Below, in pieces: positions 34,016-44,569 of a stretch of DNA of 64,000 bases. The position numbers and the translations under genes were made by a program. This DNA is from Hyphomicrobium sp. GTDB taxonomy: Bacteria > Pseudomonadota > Alphaproteobacteria > Rhizobiales > Hyphomicrobiaceae. Under the pieces are notes generated by a model. It had not been told where the DNA came from. It was given only the letters and a program-made list of their open reading frames with translations, and did not search any database. Position 1 is the stretch's first letter. The number at the start of each line of letters is the position of its first letter. Location: contig NZ_WBUE01000009.1 of NCBI RefSeq assembly GCF_009026145.1, positions 78,118 to 142,117 on the forward strand, read 5' to 3'.

Positions 34016-36802
34016 TCAGGTTGGCGCCGGGCTGCGATCGAGCTTCTCGACACTTCCCTCGAGGACGCCGATCAGCCGCTTGCGGATGGTCTCCTGCCGC
34101 GTCTCACTATCGATCTTCTTGCCCGTCAGGTCGGTCACGTAGAAGACGTCCACGGCCTTCTCGCCGAAAGTCGTGATGTGCGCCGACGTAATATCGAGCA
34201 GCAGGTTGGAAAGCGTGCTGGTGAGCTCGTACAGCAACCCGGGACGGTCGCGCCCCGCAACCTCGATCACCGTGAACTGGTCCGAAAGCGCGTTGTTGAT
34301 GATCACATCAGGCTCGACGTTGAACGCCATGACGCGGCGCGGCGGCGGCCCGCGCTCGGCAAGCAGCGTGTCGAGCCATGCGTCGCCACGCAACAGTCGG
34401 CCGATGAGGTCGCCGATGCGCTTGCCGCGACGTAGCTCGTCCTCGTCGTCCTTGAAGGCGCGATTGAGCAGGAACGTATCGAGCGCGTACCCATCGCGCG
34501 TCGTCATGATGTGCGCGCCGGCGATGTTGGCGCCCGCGGCGGCGCAGGCGCCGGCGAACAGGGCCAAGAGGCGCGGATGGTTCGGAGCCACGACGGTCAG
34601 CTCGGTGATGGCCGTGAACGCATCGGTGCGCGTGTCGGTGGCGAGGTGCAAGCCCTCGTGCTCAGCACGGCGCAGCAGCTTGGCATGCTCCACCCGCCGC
34701 TCGGCATCGGTACGCAGCCAATAGTCGGGATAGTGCCGCTCGACGTAGCGGTCGACGTCGGCCTGCGGCCAATCCGTGAGCGCGCGCCGCAATTCTTCCT
34801 GGGCCTCCGCGGTGCGCTGACTGCGTTTCACCTGCGTGTGGCCGCCGGCAACGAGCGGCTCGGTCTCGTAATAGAGGGTGCGCAGGAGCTGCCCCTTCCA
34901 GCCGTTCCATACGCCGGGCCCCACGGCGCGAATATCGGCCACCGTGAGCAGCAGCAAGAGCTTCAGCCGCTCGGGACTCTGCACGACGTCGGCGAAATCG
35001 CGGATCGTCTTGGGGTCGGATAGATCGCGGCTCTGCGCGATGTTGCTCATCGTCAGATGCTGCTCGACGAGCCACGCGGCCGTCTCGGTCTCCGCCGGCG
35101 TCAGGCCGAAGCGTGGCCCCAGCTTGCGTGCCACGCGCGCACCGACGATCGAATGATCCTCGGTATAGCCCTTACCGATGTCATGCAGGAACGCGGCAAC
35201 GTACAGCGCGCGCCGGTTCTTGATGGTGCCGATGATCTCCGTCGACAGCGGCAGCTCGTTGCTGGCTCCGCCGCGCTCGATATCGGTAAGCATGCCGATG
35301 GTGCGTATGAGGTGCTCGTCGATCGTGTAGCTATGGTACATGTTGAACTGCGTCATGCCGACAACGCGGCCGAACTCCGGCACGAAACGGCCGAGCACGC
35401 CGGCCTCGTTCATGCGCCGCAGCGACATCTCGGGATTGGTATCCCCGGTGAGCAGCTCGATGAAGATCCGGTTGGCCTCCGGATCGGTGCGCAGCCCGTC
35501 ATCGATCAACCGCTTCGAGTGCCGCAACAGCCGTATGGCATCGGGATGCAGAAACGAGTTGGTGTGGTGCGCTTCGGCGAAAAAGCGGATGAGATTCACC
35601 GGATCGCGCTTGAACACCTCGGGGTCGGCAACATTGAGCCGGTCGTTGTCGATACGGAAGTCGGTGCGCGTGCGCAACTGCCGCCGCTGCTTCCAGCTCA
35701 GCGGACGCAGGAAACGACTGAGCCCGGGCGAGGCCTTGAGCTGCTGCATCTCGAGCGCCGAGCAGAGAATAGTCGTCAGGTCGCCGACGTCCTTGGCGAT
35801 GAGAAAGTAGTGCTTCATGAAGCGCTCGACGGCGAGAAGACCGCCGCGGTCGTTGTAGCCGAGCTGGGCGGCGAGCCACGGCTGCATGTCGAACGTCAGC
35901 ACCTCCTCGGCGCGCCCGCTGGCGAAATGCAGGAAGCAGCGGATGGTCCACAGGAAGTCCTCGCAGCGTCGGAACGTCGCCACCTCCTCGGTACGGAAGA
36001 TGCCGGCGGCCACCGTCGCGGCGCCGACGCCCTGCCCGTATAGGTATTTTGACAGCCAGTGCAGCGTGTGCAGATCGCGCAGGCCGCCCTTGCCGTCCTT
36101 GACGTTGGGCTCGACCTTGTAGCGGCTCTCGCCGGCCGTGCGGTGACGGGCATCATACTCGGCCATCTTGGCATCGATGAAGGCGCGCGCCGTGCCTGCT
36201 ACCACCTGCGTGCGGAAGCGCTCCTCGAACTCGCCGTAGAGCTTGCCGTCGCCGTGGATGAGCCGGGCATCGACCAGCGCGGTGCGCACCGTCACGTCGG
36301 AGCTCATCTTGATGCACTGATCGACGGTGCGCGTTGCGTGCCCGACCTTGAAACCGAGATCCCACAGCACGTAGAGAATGTACTCGGCGACGCTCTCGCC
36401 CCACGCCGTCTGCTTGTAGGGAAGCAGGAACAGGAGATCGATGTCGGACCCCGGCGCCAGCAAGGCGCGGCCATAGCCGCCCGTGGCAACGATGGCCATC
36501 CGCTCGGCATCGGATGGGTTGGTCGCCCGGTAAACGTGCCAGACGGTATAGTCGTAGAGAACGCGGATCAGCTCGTCCTGGAAATGCGACAGCCCGGAGG
36601 CGCAGCGGCGCCCACTGTGATCGGCCTCCAATCCGCGGCGCGCGGCCGCGCGCGCATCCGCGACCAGCAGCTTGAGGCGCTCGATCATGGCGCCGCGCGC
36701 CTTGCCGGCATCATCGCCAGCGGCGCGAAAATTCGCCGTCAGCTCGGCGCGCAACGCGCGCGAGTCGAAATAGGGTGCGCTCCGTTGGATCGCTCTATCC
36801 AT
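34016..36802 (-). CDS. glnD: [Protein-PII] uridylyltransferase/uridylyl-removing enzyme
   Basis: A 928-residue nitrogen sensor that uridylylates PII proteins when glutamine is low and removes UMP when high. The nucleotidyltransferase motif GGYGR-x3-P-x-SDID is at 108-122. The HD hydrolase motif (LHDIGKGYTEDHS) is near residue 540. Two ACT domains (about 720-800 and 835-915), which sense glutamine, close the protein. It is downstream of mutS, 44 bases apart, an arrangement seen across Hyphomicrobiales. Confidence 0.96.
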   Translation of the reverse strand: MDRAIQRSAPYFDSRALRAELTANFRAAGDDAGKARGAMIERLKLLVADARAAARRGLEADHSGRRCASGLSHFQDELIRVLYDYTVWHVYRATNPSDAERMAIVATGGYGRALLAPGSDIDLLFLLPYKQTAWGESVAEYILYVLWDLGFKVGHATRTVDQCIKMSSDVTVRTALVDARLIHGDGKLYGEFEERFRTQVVAGTARAFIDAKMAEYDARHRTAGESRYKVEPNVKDGKGGLRDLHTLHWLSKYLYGQGVGAATVAAGIFRTEEVATFRRCEDFLWTIRCFLHFASGRAEEVLTFDMQPWLAAQLGYNDRGGLLAVERFMKHYFLIAKDVGDLTTILCSALEMQQLKASPGLSRFLRPLSWKQRRQLRTRTDFRIDNDRLNVADPEVFKRDPVNLIRFFAEAHHTNSFLHPDAIRLLRHSKRLIDDGLRTDPEANRIFIELLTGDTNPEMSLRRMNEAGVLGRFVPEFGRVVGMTQFNMYHSYTIDEHLIRTIGMLTDIERGGASNELPLSTEIIGTIKNRRALYVAAFLHDIGKGYTEDHSIVGARVARKLGPRFGLTPAETETAAWLVEQHLTMSNIAQSRDLSDPKTIRDFADVVQSPERLKLLLLLTVADIRAVGPGVWNGWKGQLLRTLYYETEPLVAGGHTQVKRSQRTAEAQEELRRALTDWPQADVDRYVERHYPDYWLRTDAERRVEHAKLLRRAEHEGLHLATDTRTDAFTAITELTVVAPNHPRLLALFAGACAAAGANIAGAHIMTTRDGYALDTFLLNRAFKDDEDELRRGKRIGDLIGRLLRGDAWLDTLLAERGPPPRRVMAFNVEPDVIINNALSDQFTVIEVAGRDRPGLLYELTSTLSNLLLDITSAHITTFGEKAVDVFYVTDLTGKKIDSETRQETIRKRLIGVLEGSVEKLDRSPAPT

Positions 36803-36845
36803 GTTGCCTTGTCATGGCAGATGTCCGCACGACGTTGTCCTTGAT

Positions 36846-39722
36846 TTACCGTTCCGGGCCCTGGCCGCCTTGGCGCAGCGCCTTGAGGCGGTAGACGGCG
36901 TCGAGCGCGGCGCGCGGGCTCAAATCGTCTGGCTTCAAGTCGTCGACTGCCTTCTCGAGAGCCGTGGGGCCGGAGGGCTCGGGCGAAGTCATCGGCCGGC
37001 TTACCGCAAACAGAGGCAGCTCGTCGAGACCGCCGTTGCGCGCGTTCTTGCGGCTGTCGGCTTTTTCGAGCAGCGCTAGCACCTCTCGGGCCCGGCCGAC
37101 CACCCGCTCCGGGAGGCCGGCCAGCTTGGCCACCTGGATGCCATAGGAGCGGTCGGCCGCCCCCGGCTTGACCTTGTGGAGGAAGACGATCTCGTCGTGC
37201 CATTCGCGCACGTCGACAGTTACGCTGGCAACGCCGTCGAGGCGGCGAGCGAGCGCGGTCAGCTCGTGATAATGAGTGGCGAAAAGCGCGCGCGACTTCA
37301 GCACGTCGTGCAGGAATTCGACCGTAGCCCAAGCGATCGACAAGCCATCGAAAGTCGCGGTGCCGCGGCCGATCTCGTCCAGAATGACGAGGGAGCGATC
37401 GCTCGCCTGATTGAGGATGGCCGCCGTCTCCACCATCTCGACCATGAAGGTCGACCGCCCGCGAGCTAAATCATCGGATGCGCCGACGCGGCTGAACAGG
37501 CGATCGAGCGCGCCGATCCTCGCGCTGCGCGCCGGCACGAACGAGCCCATCTGCGCCAACACCGCGATGAGCGCGTTCTGGCGCAGGAACGTCGACTTGC
37601 CGGCCATGTTGGGACCGGTGACGAGCCAGATGCGCCCATCGGCCGTCTCCTCGCCGTCACCTTGGCGGCGGTCCGCGCCGGCGCCGAGCACGCAATCGTT
37701 CTCGATAAAGGCGCCCGCCTTCGCCGCCCTCAGGGCCTGCTCGACGACCGGGTGCCGGCCGCCACGAATTTCGAACGCCTGGCTGTCGTCGACAACAGGG
37801 CGCGTGTAGCTCTCCGTGCGCGCCAGCTCGGCAAGCCCGGCTGTGGCATCGAGCTCGGCGAGCGCGGCGGCGATGCGGCCGAGAGCCCCGGCCTCGCGCT
37901 CGATCGCGGCTGCCAGCTCGGCAAATACTTCCTGCTCGAGGTTGAGGGCCCGCTCCGTTGCCGAGGCGATACGCCCCTCAATATCGGCGAGCTCGGCCGT
38001 CGAGAAACGCACTGCATTGGCCATCGTCTGGCGGTGACGGAATTCACTCGACAGCGGCCCTTCGAGCAGCGGTTTGGCGTTGCCCTGCGTCACCTCGATG
38101 TAGAAGCCGAGGATGTTGTTGTGGCGCACCTTCAGCGATTTGACGCCGGTGCGCTCGACGTACCTTGCCTCGAGGCCGGCCATGACGCCGCGACCGTCCT
38201 CCTTGAGGCGACGTGCCTCGTCGAGCTCAGCTCGATAGCCTTGCCGCACGAAGCCGCCATCGCGCCTCAGGTGCGGCGGGTCATCGACGAGGGCTGCGGC
38301 CAGCGCGTCGTGCAGCTTTGGCCGCACCGCACGCAGCTCGTCGGCAATGCGCGCCAATTCCTCCGGCAAGCCCATGGTGGAGGCCTCACCGGCCAGCAGG
38401 GCGGCGCAACCCTGCGCGCAGGAAAGGCCGTCGCGCACGGCGGCCAGGTCGCGCGGCCCTCCGCGCCCGAAGCCGAGTCGCGAGATGGCGCGCGCGATGT
38501 CGGGCGATAATCTCAGTGCGGCACGCAGATCGCTGCGCAGGCGCTCCGCATCGATGAGGAAGCCGACGGCGTCGAGCCGGCGGTCGATGCGGGCGATCTC
38601 GCGCAGCGGGCTCGCCAGCCGGCCGGCCAGCTCGCGCGCGCCAGGGCCGGTCACGGTTCGGTCGATGGCGGCAAGAAGGCTGCCCTGCTTTTCACCCGCC
38701 ACCGAGCGCACCAGCTCCAGGCTGGCGCGGCTGGCCGCATCGATCAGCAGAATTGCATCGGAGCCGAAGCGTTTGGGTGGCCGCAGCGCGGGCGCCCGGC
38801 CCATCTGCGTCAGCTCGACGTACTTGAGTGCGGCGCCGATCGCCGCCAGCTCCGGCCGGGTAAAGGCGCCGAAGCCGCCGAGCTCGGCGACCTTCAATTG
38901 TTTCTTGAGGCTCGCCTCTCCCGCGAGGCTGTCGAAATAGGCTCCAGGCACCGGTGTTGCCGCGGCGCCGACGCGCGCGATCCATCCGCGGACATCGGCG
39001 TCGCCGAGCAGCACATCGGAAACGATCACCTCGCCCGGCGCCAGGCGTGCCAACTCGCCCGGCAAATCGGCGCCCGAGATCTCGCCGACCTCGAGCTCGC
39101 CTGTCGAAATCTCGATCGACGCCAACGCCAGAATGGCATTTGGCTCGAGGGTTGCACTCGATACTTGGCCGCCGGCGCGGAACAGCGCAGTGAGATAGTT
39201 ACGGGTCTTGGCATCGAGGAGCGTGTCCTCGGTGAGCGTGCCCGGGGTCACGAGGCGCACGACGTCGCGTTTGACGACGGCCTTTGAGCCGCGCTTCTTC
39301 GCCTCGGCCGGATCCTCGAGCTGCTCGGCGACCGCGACGCGGTGCCCGGCCCTGATCAGCCGCTGCAGGTATTCGTCGGCGCGATGGATTGGTACCCCGC
39401 ACATCGGGATATCCTGCCCAAGGTGCTTTCCACGCTTGGTGAGCACAATGCCGAGCGTTGCCGAGGCCGCCACGGCATCGTCGAAGAACAGCTCATAGAA
39501 ATCCCCCATCCGGTACCACAGCAGGCAGTCCGGATTGGCGGCCTTGATCTCCAGGAACTGCGCCATGGACGGAGAAGCCTCGTCTGCCGGCACGGCGACG
39601 GCGGCAGACGGCGCCGGAGGTGCAGCCGCCCATGCCGCGTCCGCGGCTCGCTCCTCGCCGCCCGCATCGGCCGGGTCGTGCATAGGCACCGGCGGCTTCA
39701 CTCGCGTCCGTTTGCCCGCCAT
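36846..39722 (-). CDS. mutS: DNA mismatch repair protein MutS
   Basis: A 958-residue MutS from ATG 39722 (MAGKRTRVK). A 50-residue Ala/Pro-rich leader precedes the mismatch-recognition domain with the F-x-E motif in MGDFYELFFDDA. Connector, lever and clamp domains follow; the ATPase Walker A (GPNMAGKST) is near residue 705 and the HTH/dimerisation part ends the protein. An upstream in-frame ATG at 39806 is less likely. Divergent from maeB over a 182-bp shared promoter region. Confidence 0.96.
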   Translation of the reverse strand: MAGKRTRVKPPVPMHDPADAGGEERAADAAWAAAPPAPSAAVAVPADEASPSMAQFLEIKAANPDCLLWYRMGDFYELFFDDAVAASATLGIVLTKRGKHLGQDIPMCGVPIHRADEYLQRLIRAGHRVAVAEQLEDPAEAKKRGSKAVVKRDVVRLVTPGTLTEDTLLDAKTRNYLTALFRAGGQVSSATLEPNAILALASIEISTGELEVGEISGADLPGELARLAPGEVIVSDVLLGDADVRGWIARVGAAATPVPGAYFDSLAGEASLKKQLKVAELGGFGAFTRPELAAIGAALKYVELTQMGRAPALRPPKRFGSDAILLIDAASRASLELVRSVAGEKQGSLLAAIDRTVTGPGARELAGRLASPLREIARIDRRLDAVGFLIDAERLRSDLRAALRLSPDIARAISRLGFGRGGPRDLAAVRDGLSCAQGCAALLAGEASTMGLPEELARIADELRAVRPKLHDALAAALVDDPPHLRRDGGFVRQGYRAELDEARRLKEDGRGVMAGLEARYVERTGVKSLKVRHNNILGFYIEVTQGNAKPLLEGPLSSEFRHRQTMANAVRFSTAELADIEGRIASATERALNLEQEVFAELAAAIEREAGALGRIAAALAELDATAGLAELARTESYTRPVVDDSQAFEIRGGRHPVVEQALRAAKAGAFIENDCVLGAGADRRQGDGEETADGRIWLVTGPNMAGKSTFLRQNALIAVLAQMGSFVPARSARIGALDRLFSRVGASDDLARGRSTFMVEMVETAAILNQASDRSLVILDEIGRGTATFDGLSIAWATVEFLHDVLKSRALFATHYHELTALARRLDGVASVTVDVREWHDEIVFLHKVKPGAADRSYGIQVAKLAGLPERVVGRAREVLALLEKADSRKNARNGGLDELPLFAVSRPMTSPEPSGPTALEKAVDDLKPDDLSPRAALDAVYRLKALRQGGQGPER

Positions 39723-39904
39723 CGGCGGTCGTCCCCCACTGCAAAGGCCCCGCCCAGCGGCGGTCTGCAACGATAACGGGCCTCCCCCAGCGGTCAAACG
39801 CGCCACCGCGGTTGTTCACCGACCGGCTGGCGGGAGGCCAAGCGATTGTTTCGACGCCCTCACAAGCCTATGTTGCGCCACTTTTCAACCGGACAGCCCA
39901 CCTC

Positions 39905-42193
39905 ATGACCACCGCCCGAAGCTCAAAAGCCACCCAGGCCCGTTTCACCGACCAGGAAGCGCTGCAGTTCCATGCGCAGGGAAAGCCTGGCAAGCTCGAG
40001 ATCACGCCCACCAAGCCTTTGGCCACGCAGCGCGACCTGTCGCTGGCGTACTCACCGGGCGTCGCCGTGCCCGTGCACGCGATCGCGCAAAACCCCGCTA
40101 CCGCCTACGACTACACCAACAAGGGCAACCTGGTCGCCGTGGTCTCCAACGGCACCGCCATCCTCGGCCTCGGTAATCTCGGCGCGCTGGCCGCCAAGCC
40201 GGTGATGGAGGGGAAGGGCGCGCTGTTCAAGCGCTTTGCCGACATCGACGCCATCGACCTGTTGGTCGATACCGAGGACCCCGACCAGTTCATCAACTCG
40301 GTGCGCTATCTCGGCCCGTCGTTCGGCGGCATCAATCTCGAGGACGTTCGCGCCCCCGACTGCTTCATCATCGAGCAGCGGTTGAAAGAGCTGCTCGACA
40401 TCCCGGTGTTCCACGATGACCAGCACGGAACCGCGATCATCGCAGCAGCCGGCCTCATCAACGCCGCCGAGCTTACCGGGCGCGAGCTCAAGAACTGCAA
40501 GCTCGTCGTCAACGGCGCCGGCGCGGCCGGCATCGCCTGCCTGGAACTGGTCGTGGCGCTCGGCATCCCCAAGCAAAACGTGATCCTGTGCGACACCAAG
40601 GGCGTCGTCTACCAGGGTCGCAAGGAAGGCATGAACCAGTGGAAGTCGGCGTACGCCGCCAAGACCAAGGCGCGCACGCTGGCGCAGGCATTGGAAGGCG
40701 CCGACGCGCTGTTCGGTCTTTCCGTCAAGGGTGCCGTGACGCAGGACATGGTGCGCGCCATGGCCGATAAGCCGATCATCTTCGCCATGGCCAACCCCGA
40801 TCCGGAGATCACGCCCGAGGACGTCCTCGCCGTGCGCGATGACGCCATCGTAGCCACCGGCCGCTCCGACTACCCGAACCAGATCAACAACGTCCTAGGC
40901 TTCCCCTTTATCTTCCGCGGCGCCCTCGACGTGCAGGCCTCGACCATCAACGAGGCGATGAAGATCGCCGCTGCCGAGGCGCTCGCCGACCTTGCCCGAG
41001 CCGAGGTGCCCGACCAGGTCGCTGCCGCCTTCCACGGCCGGCGCCCGACGTTCGGACCCGAGTACATCATTCCAGCCCCCTTCGATCCGCGCCTCATCGT
41101 CAATGTCCCCACCGCGGTGGCCAAGGCGGCGATGGATTCGGGCGTTGCGCGCAAGCCGATCGTCGACATGGATGCCTATGTCGCACAGCTGGAGGGCCGT
41201 CTCGATCCATTGGCCGGCTGGCTGCAATCGACGTTCAGCGCCGTGCGCTCCGATCCCAAGCGGGTGGTCTTCGCCGAAGGCGAGGAGCCGGCCGTCATCC
41301 GCGCCGCGCACAGTTACTTTTCACAAGGCTTTGGCGTGCCGATCCTCATCGGATCGACGGACGTGGTGCGCGAACAATTCCGCGCGCTGGGCATGGTCCT
41401 GCGCCCCGAATACGAAATCCTCGATACGCGCAAGAACCCGTATATGGAGGAATTCTCGGCCTACCTCTATGCCCGCCTGCAGCGCCGCGGATACCTCAAG
41501 CGCGACTGCCAACGGCTTGTCGCCAATGAACGCAACGTTTTCGGGATGCTGATGGTCGCGCACGGACATGCCGACGCGCTCGTCTCCGGCGTCACGCGCA
41601 ACTGGACGAGCGTCTACGACGATGTCCAGCGCGTTATAGATGCGGAGCCGGGGCGCAACGTCATCGGCGTCTCGCTGGCGCTGCTGCGCGGCCGCGCCGT
41701 GCTCATCGCCGACACCAGCGTGCACGACATGCCGACGGCCGAGGAGCTTGCCGACATCGCCACGGAAGCCGCGCGTGCGGCGCGCAATTTCGGCATCGAG
41801 CCGCGAGTGGCCCTGCTCGCCTACTCGACCTTCGGCCAGCCACGCGGCGAGCGCTCGGACCAGATGCGCGAGGCCGTGGCAATCCTCGATGAGCGCCAGG
41901 TCGATTTCGAATACGACGGCGACATGGCGGCGGACGTCGCACTCAACCGCGACCTGATGCGCCATTATCCGTTCTGCCGGTTGTCCGACACGGCCAACGT
42001 GCTGGTCATGCCGGCGTTCCACGCCGCCTCGATTTCCACCAACATGCTTAAGGAGCTGGGCGGCGCAACCGTGATCGGGCCGATCCTCGTCGGCCTCTCG
42101 CGATCGGTGCAGATCTGCGGTTTCGGTGCCAAGGACAGCGACGTCGTCAACATGGCGGCAATCGCCGCCTACGATGCCGGGCGCCGAGGATAG
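39905..42193 (+). CDS. maeB: NADP-dependent malic enzyme with phosphotransacetylase-like C-terminus
   Basis: A 762-residue MaeB from ATG 39905. Malic-enzyme N and NAD-binding domains occupy about 20-430 ([43 protein letters not shown]). A phosphotransacetylase-like domain, about 435-760, is usual in MaeB and is regulatory rather than catalytic. The enzyme turns malate into pyruvate, CO2 and NADPH, important for growth on C4 acids. It is convergent with phaZ, three bases apart. Confidence 0.95.
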   Translation: MTTARSSKATQARFTDQEALQFHAQGKPGKLEITPTKPLATQRDLSLAYSPGVAVPVHAIAQNPATAYDYTNKGNLVAVVSNGTAILGLGNLGALAAKPVMEGKGALFKRFADIDAIDLLVDTEDPDQFINSVRYLGPSFGGINLEDVRAPDCFIIEQRLKELLDIPVFHDDQHGTAIIAAAGLINAAELTGRELKNCKLVVNGAGAAGIACLELVVALGIPKQNVILCDTKGVVYQGRKEGMNQWKSAYAAKTKARTLAQALEGADALFGLSVKGAVTQDMVRAMADKPIIFAMANPDPEITPEDVLAVRDDAIVATGRSDYPNQINNVLGFPFIFRGALDVQASTINEAMKIAAAEALADLARAEVPDQVAAAFHGRRPTFGPEYIIPAPFDPRLIVNVPTAVAKAAMDSGVARKPIVDMDAYVAQLEGRLDPLAGWLQSTFSAVRSDPKRVVFAEGEEPAVIRAAHSYFSQGFGVPILIGSTDVVREQFRALGMVLRPEYEILDTRKNPYMEEFSAYLYARLQRRGYLKRDCQRLVANERNVFGMLMVAHGHADALVSGVTRNWTSVYDDVQRVIDAEPGRNVIGVSLALLRGRAVLIADTSVHDMPTAEELADIATEAARAARNFGIEPRVALLAYSTFGQPRGERSDQMREAVAILDERQVDFEYDGDMAADVALNRDLMRHYPFCRLSDTANVLVMPAFHAASISTNMLKELGGATVIGPILVGLSRSVQICGFGAKDSDVVNMAAIAAYDAGRRG

Positions 42194-42196
42194 CGG

Positions 42197-43411
42197 TCAA
42201 TCGCTGGCCAGGATGAGGTTGCGCACGAGCGGATAGATCTGGCCGTCCCACTTGCGCCCGCTGAATACGCCGTAGTGACCGACGCCGACCTGCATGTGGT
42301 GCCGCTTCATGTGCGGGCGCAGCCCGGTGCACAGGTCATGCGCAGCCGCCGTCTGCCCAAGCGCACAAATATCGTCGCGCTCGCCTTCGACCGTCAGCAG
42401 CGCCGTTTTGCGGATGGCCTTTAGCTCGACCGGTTGGCCTTTGTAGGTAAGCTCACCCTTGGGCAGGCGCGCCTCCTGGAACACCCAGCTCACGGTCTCG
42501 AGATAAAACTCGGCCGCCAAATCGAGCACGGCGAAATATTCGTCGTAGAAGGTCTTGATGACTTGCGCCTTCTCGTGATCACCATTGCGCAAGTGCTCGT
42601 ACAGCTCCTGGTGCGCGTTGTAGTGCCGGTTGATGTTCATCGACACGAAGGCGGTTAGCTGCACGAAACCGGGATAGACCATGCGTCGCGCGCCCGGGTA
42701 CTTCCACGGCACGCGGGCGATCAAATTGCGCTCGAACCAACCAATCGGCTTGCTGGTCGCCAGCCTGTTGACCTTCGTCGGGTTGACCCGCGTGTCGATG
42801 GGACCGGCCATCAGCGTCATGCTGCTTGGCTGCGCGGCGTTGCCATCGGCGGCCATCACGGCCACAGCGGCCAGCGCCTGCACGCACGGCTGACACACGG
42901 CGACGAGGTGTGCTCCCGGGCCAAGCTTCTCGAGGAAGCGTATGACATAGGCAACGTAGTCATCGAAGCCGAAGGCGCCGGCCTCCATGCTTACGTCGCG
43001 GGCGTTGTGCCAATCGGTGATGTAGACGTCATGGTCGGGCAGCAACGTGCGCACGGTATTGCGCAGCAGCGTGGCGAAGTGACCGGACAGCGGCGCCACT
43101 ACGAGCACGCGCGGCTGCTCGACGTCGACATCCTTCTTGAACCGGAGCAGCGTCCCGAAGGGAAGCGTCAGGACTGGCTCCTCGGTGACCTCGACCTCGC
43201 GGTCGCCGACCATGACGGCGGGGATGCCGTACTCGGGCCGCGCATGCGTCAGGCCGGCACGGGCGAGGAGCTCGTAGGCGGCCGAGAGGTTGCGGATAAG
43301 CGGGACGTTGTTCTGGGTCCCCAAGGCCCCAAGCATGGCCAGCGACGAGCGCGCAATCGACTTGGCCGGCTCAACCATGTCGGAGTGGGCTTGATAGGCG
43401 AGATAGAGCAT
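42197..43411 (-). CDS. phaZ: Intracellular polyhydroxybutyrate depolymerase
   Basis: A 404-residue PhaZ of the intracellular granule-degrading type. The N-terminus MLYLAYQAHSDMVEPAKS and the segments VVAPLSGHFATLLR and VYITDWHNARDV are characteristic. The nucleophile is expected to be a Cys in VCQPCVQA (residues 172-179), where lipases have Ser. The C-terminal GVGHYGVFSGRKW carries the catalytic His. It mobilises PHB storage polymer. It ends beside maeB, convergently. Confidence 0.93.
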   Translation of the reverse strand: MLYLAYQAHSDMVEPAKSIARSSLAMLGALGTQNNVPLIRNLSAAYELLARAGLTHARPEYGIPAVMVGDREVEVTEEPVLTLPFGTLLRFKKDVDVEQPRVLVVAPLSGHFATLLRNTVRTLLPDHDVYITDWHNARDVSMEAGAFGFDDYVAYVIRFLEKLGPGAHLVAVCQPCVQALAAVAVMAADGNAAQPSSMTLMAGPIDTRVNPTKVNRLATSKPIGWFERNLIARVPWKYPGARRMVYPGFVQLTAFVSMNINRHYNAHQELYEHLRNGDHEKAQVIKTFYDEYFAVLDLAAEFYLETVSWVFQEARLPKGELTYKGQPVELKAIRKTALLTVEGERDDICALGQTAAAHDLCTGLRPHMKRHHMQVGVGHYGVFSGRKWDGQIYPLVRNLILASD

Positions 43412-43569
43412 TTAGTCTCATCAGAGGTCGAGCCACAGGCCGACCGGATCTTGTCAGTAGCCTATTGTGCGGTGCACAAACGCTAGTGCATCCTCGGCTT
43501 GGCGGCGAGCGTTTTTTTGCAACAGCAGTGATCCAGGCGAGGCCGGCCCGCTCTTCAAGGATAGGCAGA

Positions 43570-44223
43570 ATGGCAACAGCGGTACTCACCATAAGCAGCA
43601 AGAACTACTCGTCGTGGTCGCTGCGCGGCTGGCTGCTCTGCAAAATGGCGGGGCTCGAGTTTCACGAGGAGGTCATGTCGTCGGACGACCCCTCGACACG
43701 GGCCGAGCTGCTGCTGCTCTCCCCTTCGTTCCTGGTGCCATGCCTGGTGCACAACGGCATCAAGGTCTGGGATACCCTGGCCATTGCCGAGTATCTGGCC
43801 GAAATCCGCCCCGAGGCGGGGCTGCTGCCCAAGGATGTCGCCGCCCGCGCCCACTGCCGCGCCATCGCCGGCGAGATGCACTCCGGCTTCCATAATCTGC
43901 GCTCGGCGCTGCCCATGAACCTCAAGGCGCACTATCCCGGCTATTCCGTTTGGTCGGGCGCGCAAGGCGACGTCGAGCGTGTATGCGCCATCTGGCGCGA
44001 GTGCCTCGACACCTACGGCGGGCCGTATCTGTTCGGCGGGCTTACGATGGCCGATGCCATGTACGCGCCGGTATGCACGCGCTTCCTCACCTACGATGTC
44101 GAACTGGACAGCGACTGTGCCGGATACTGCAAGACAGTCGCCGAATGGCCGGCGATGATCGAGTGGACAGAGGCCGCCATGCTCGAGCCGGAGGAACTCG
44201 AGGAGCTCGACGTAGAATTCTGA
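43570..44223 (+). CDS. Glutathione S-transferase
   Basis: A 217-residue GST from ATG 43570, with AAGGA upstream. The N-terminal thioredoxin-like domain has ISSKNYSSWSLRGWLLCKM with the Ser-rich glutathione site; VWDTLAIAEYLAEIRPE (about 60-76) is the classic SNAIL/TRASH region. A helical C-terminal domain follows, ending in an acidic patch (EPEELEELDVEF). Substrate unknown. Confidence 0.9.
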   Translation: MATAVLTISSKNYSSWSLRGWLLCKMAGLEFHEEVMSSDDPSTRAELLLLSPSFLVPCLVHNGIKVWDTLAIAEYLAEIRPEAGLLPKDVAARAHCRAIAGEMHSGFHNLRSALPMNLKAHYPGYSVWSGAQGDVERVCAIWRECLDTYGGPYLFGGLTMADAMYAPVCTRFLTYDVELDSDCAGYCKTVAEWPAMIEWTEAAMLEPEELEELDVEF

Positions 44224-44419
44224 CGCGGATCGGGCGTTCAAGGGCTTAGGCGGGAAACCTTTCCCGGCCCGACCATTCGCCACATGCGGCTTTTGCGCTT
44301 CGCAAAGATGCGGGCGCGCGCTGTCCTCCACTGCAGCAATAAGGATTGGCACCTTTCGCCGCACACGGCGGCCGGGTCATTGCCGCGTCGCATTCGTTAA
44401 TTATGTTTTAACGACAGCC

Positions 44420-44511
44420 CCAATTCAGCTCGCTTCACCGCGTAAGATGCAAATGCAATCGGAGCGAAACGGGATGATTGAGCAAATTCTGATGCACGCC
44501 AGCTGAATTGG
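44420..44511. promoter_or_regulatory. 11-bp inverted repeat, possible operator
   Basis: CCAATTCAGCT at 44420-44430 is the exact reverse complement of 44501-44511, 70 bases apart. The core heptamer AATTCAG occurs a third time at 44565-44571, overlapping the GTG start of the synthase. The spacing would allow looping or cooperative binding by a regulator. This is inference from sequence symmetry alone. Confidence 0.4.
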
Positions 44512-44539
44512 TTTGCAGTTAACCCTTCTTTTCCGTTAA

Positions 44540-44555
44540 TTAAGAACTCATTAAC
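44540..44555 (+). promoter_or_regulatory. CtrA-box candidate (TTAA-N7-TTAAC)
   Basis: TTAA (44540-44543), seven bases, then TTAAC (44551-44555) is an exact match to the alphaproteobacterial CtrA consensus. It ends 14 bases before the synthase start codon. At that position CtrA would cover the transcript start or the 5' leader. CtrA itself is not in the window. Confidence 0.5.
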
Positions 44556-44569
44556 AGTGGGGTAATTCA

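Larger units (their letters stand above)
44224..44569. promoter_or_regulatory. Upstream region of the autoinducer synthase
   Basis: These 346 bases hold no convincing gene. The last 170 bases are markedly AT-richer than the surroundings and carry an 11-bp inverted repeat, a CtrA-type box and several TTAA half-sites. Nearer the GST gene are two short hairpins without T-tracts (GGGAAA-CC-TTTCCC near 44253; TTTGCG-CTT-CGCAAA near 44292). Confidence 0.6.
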
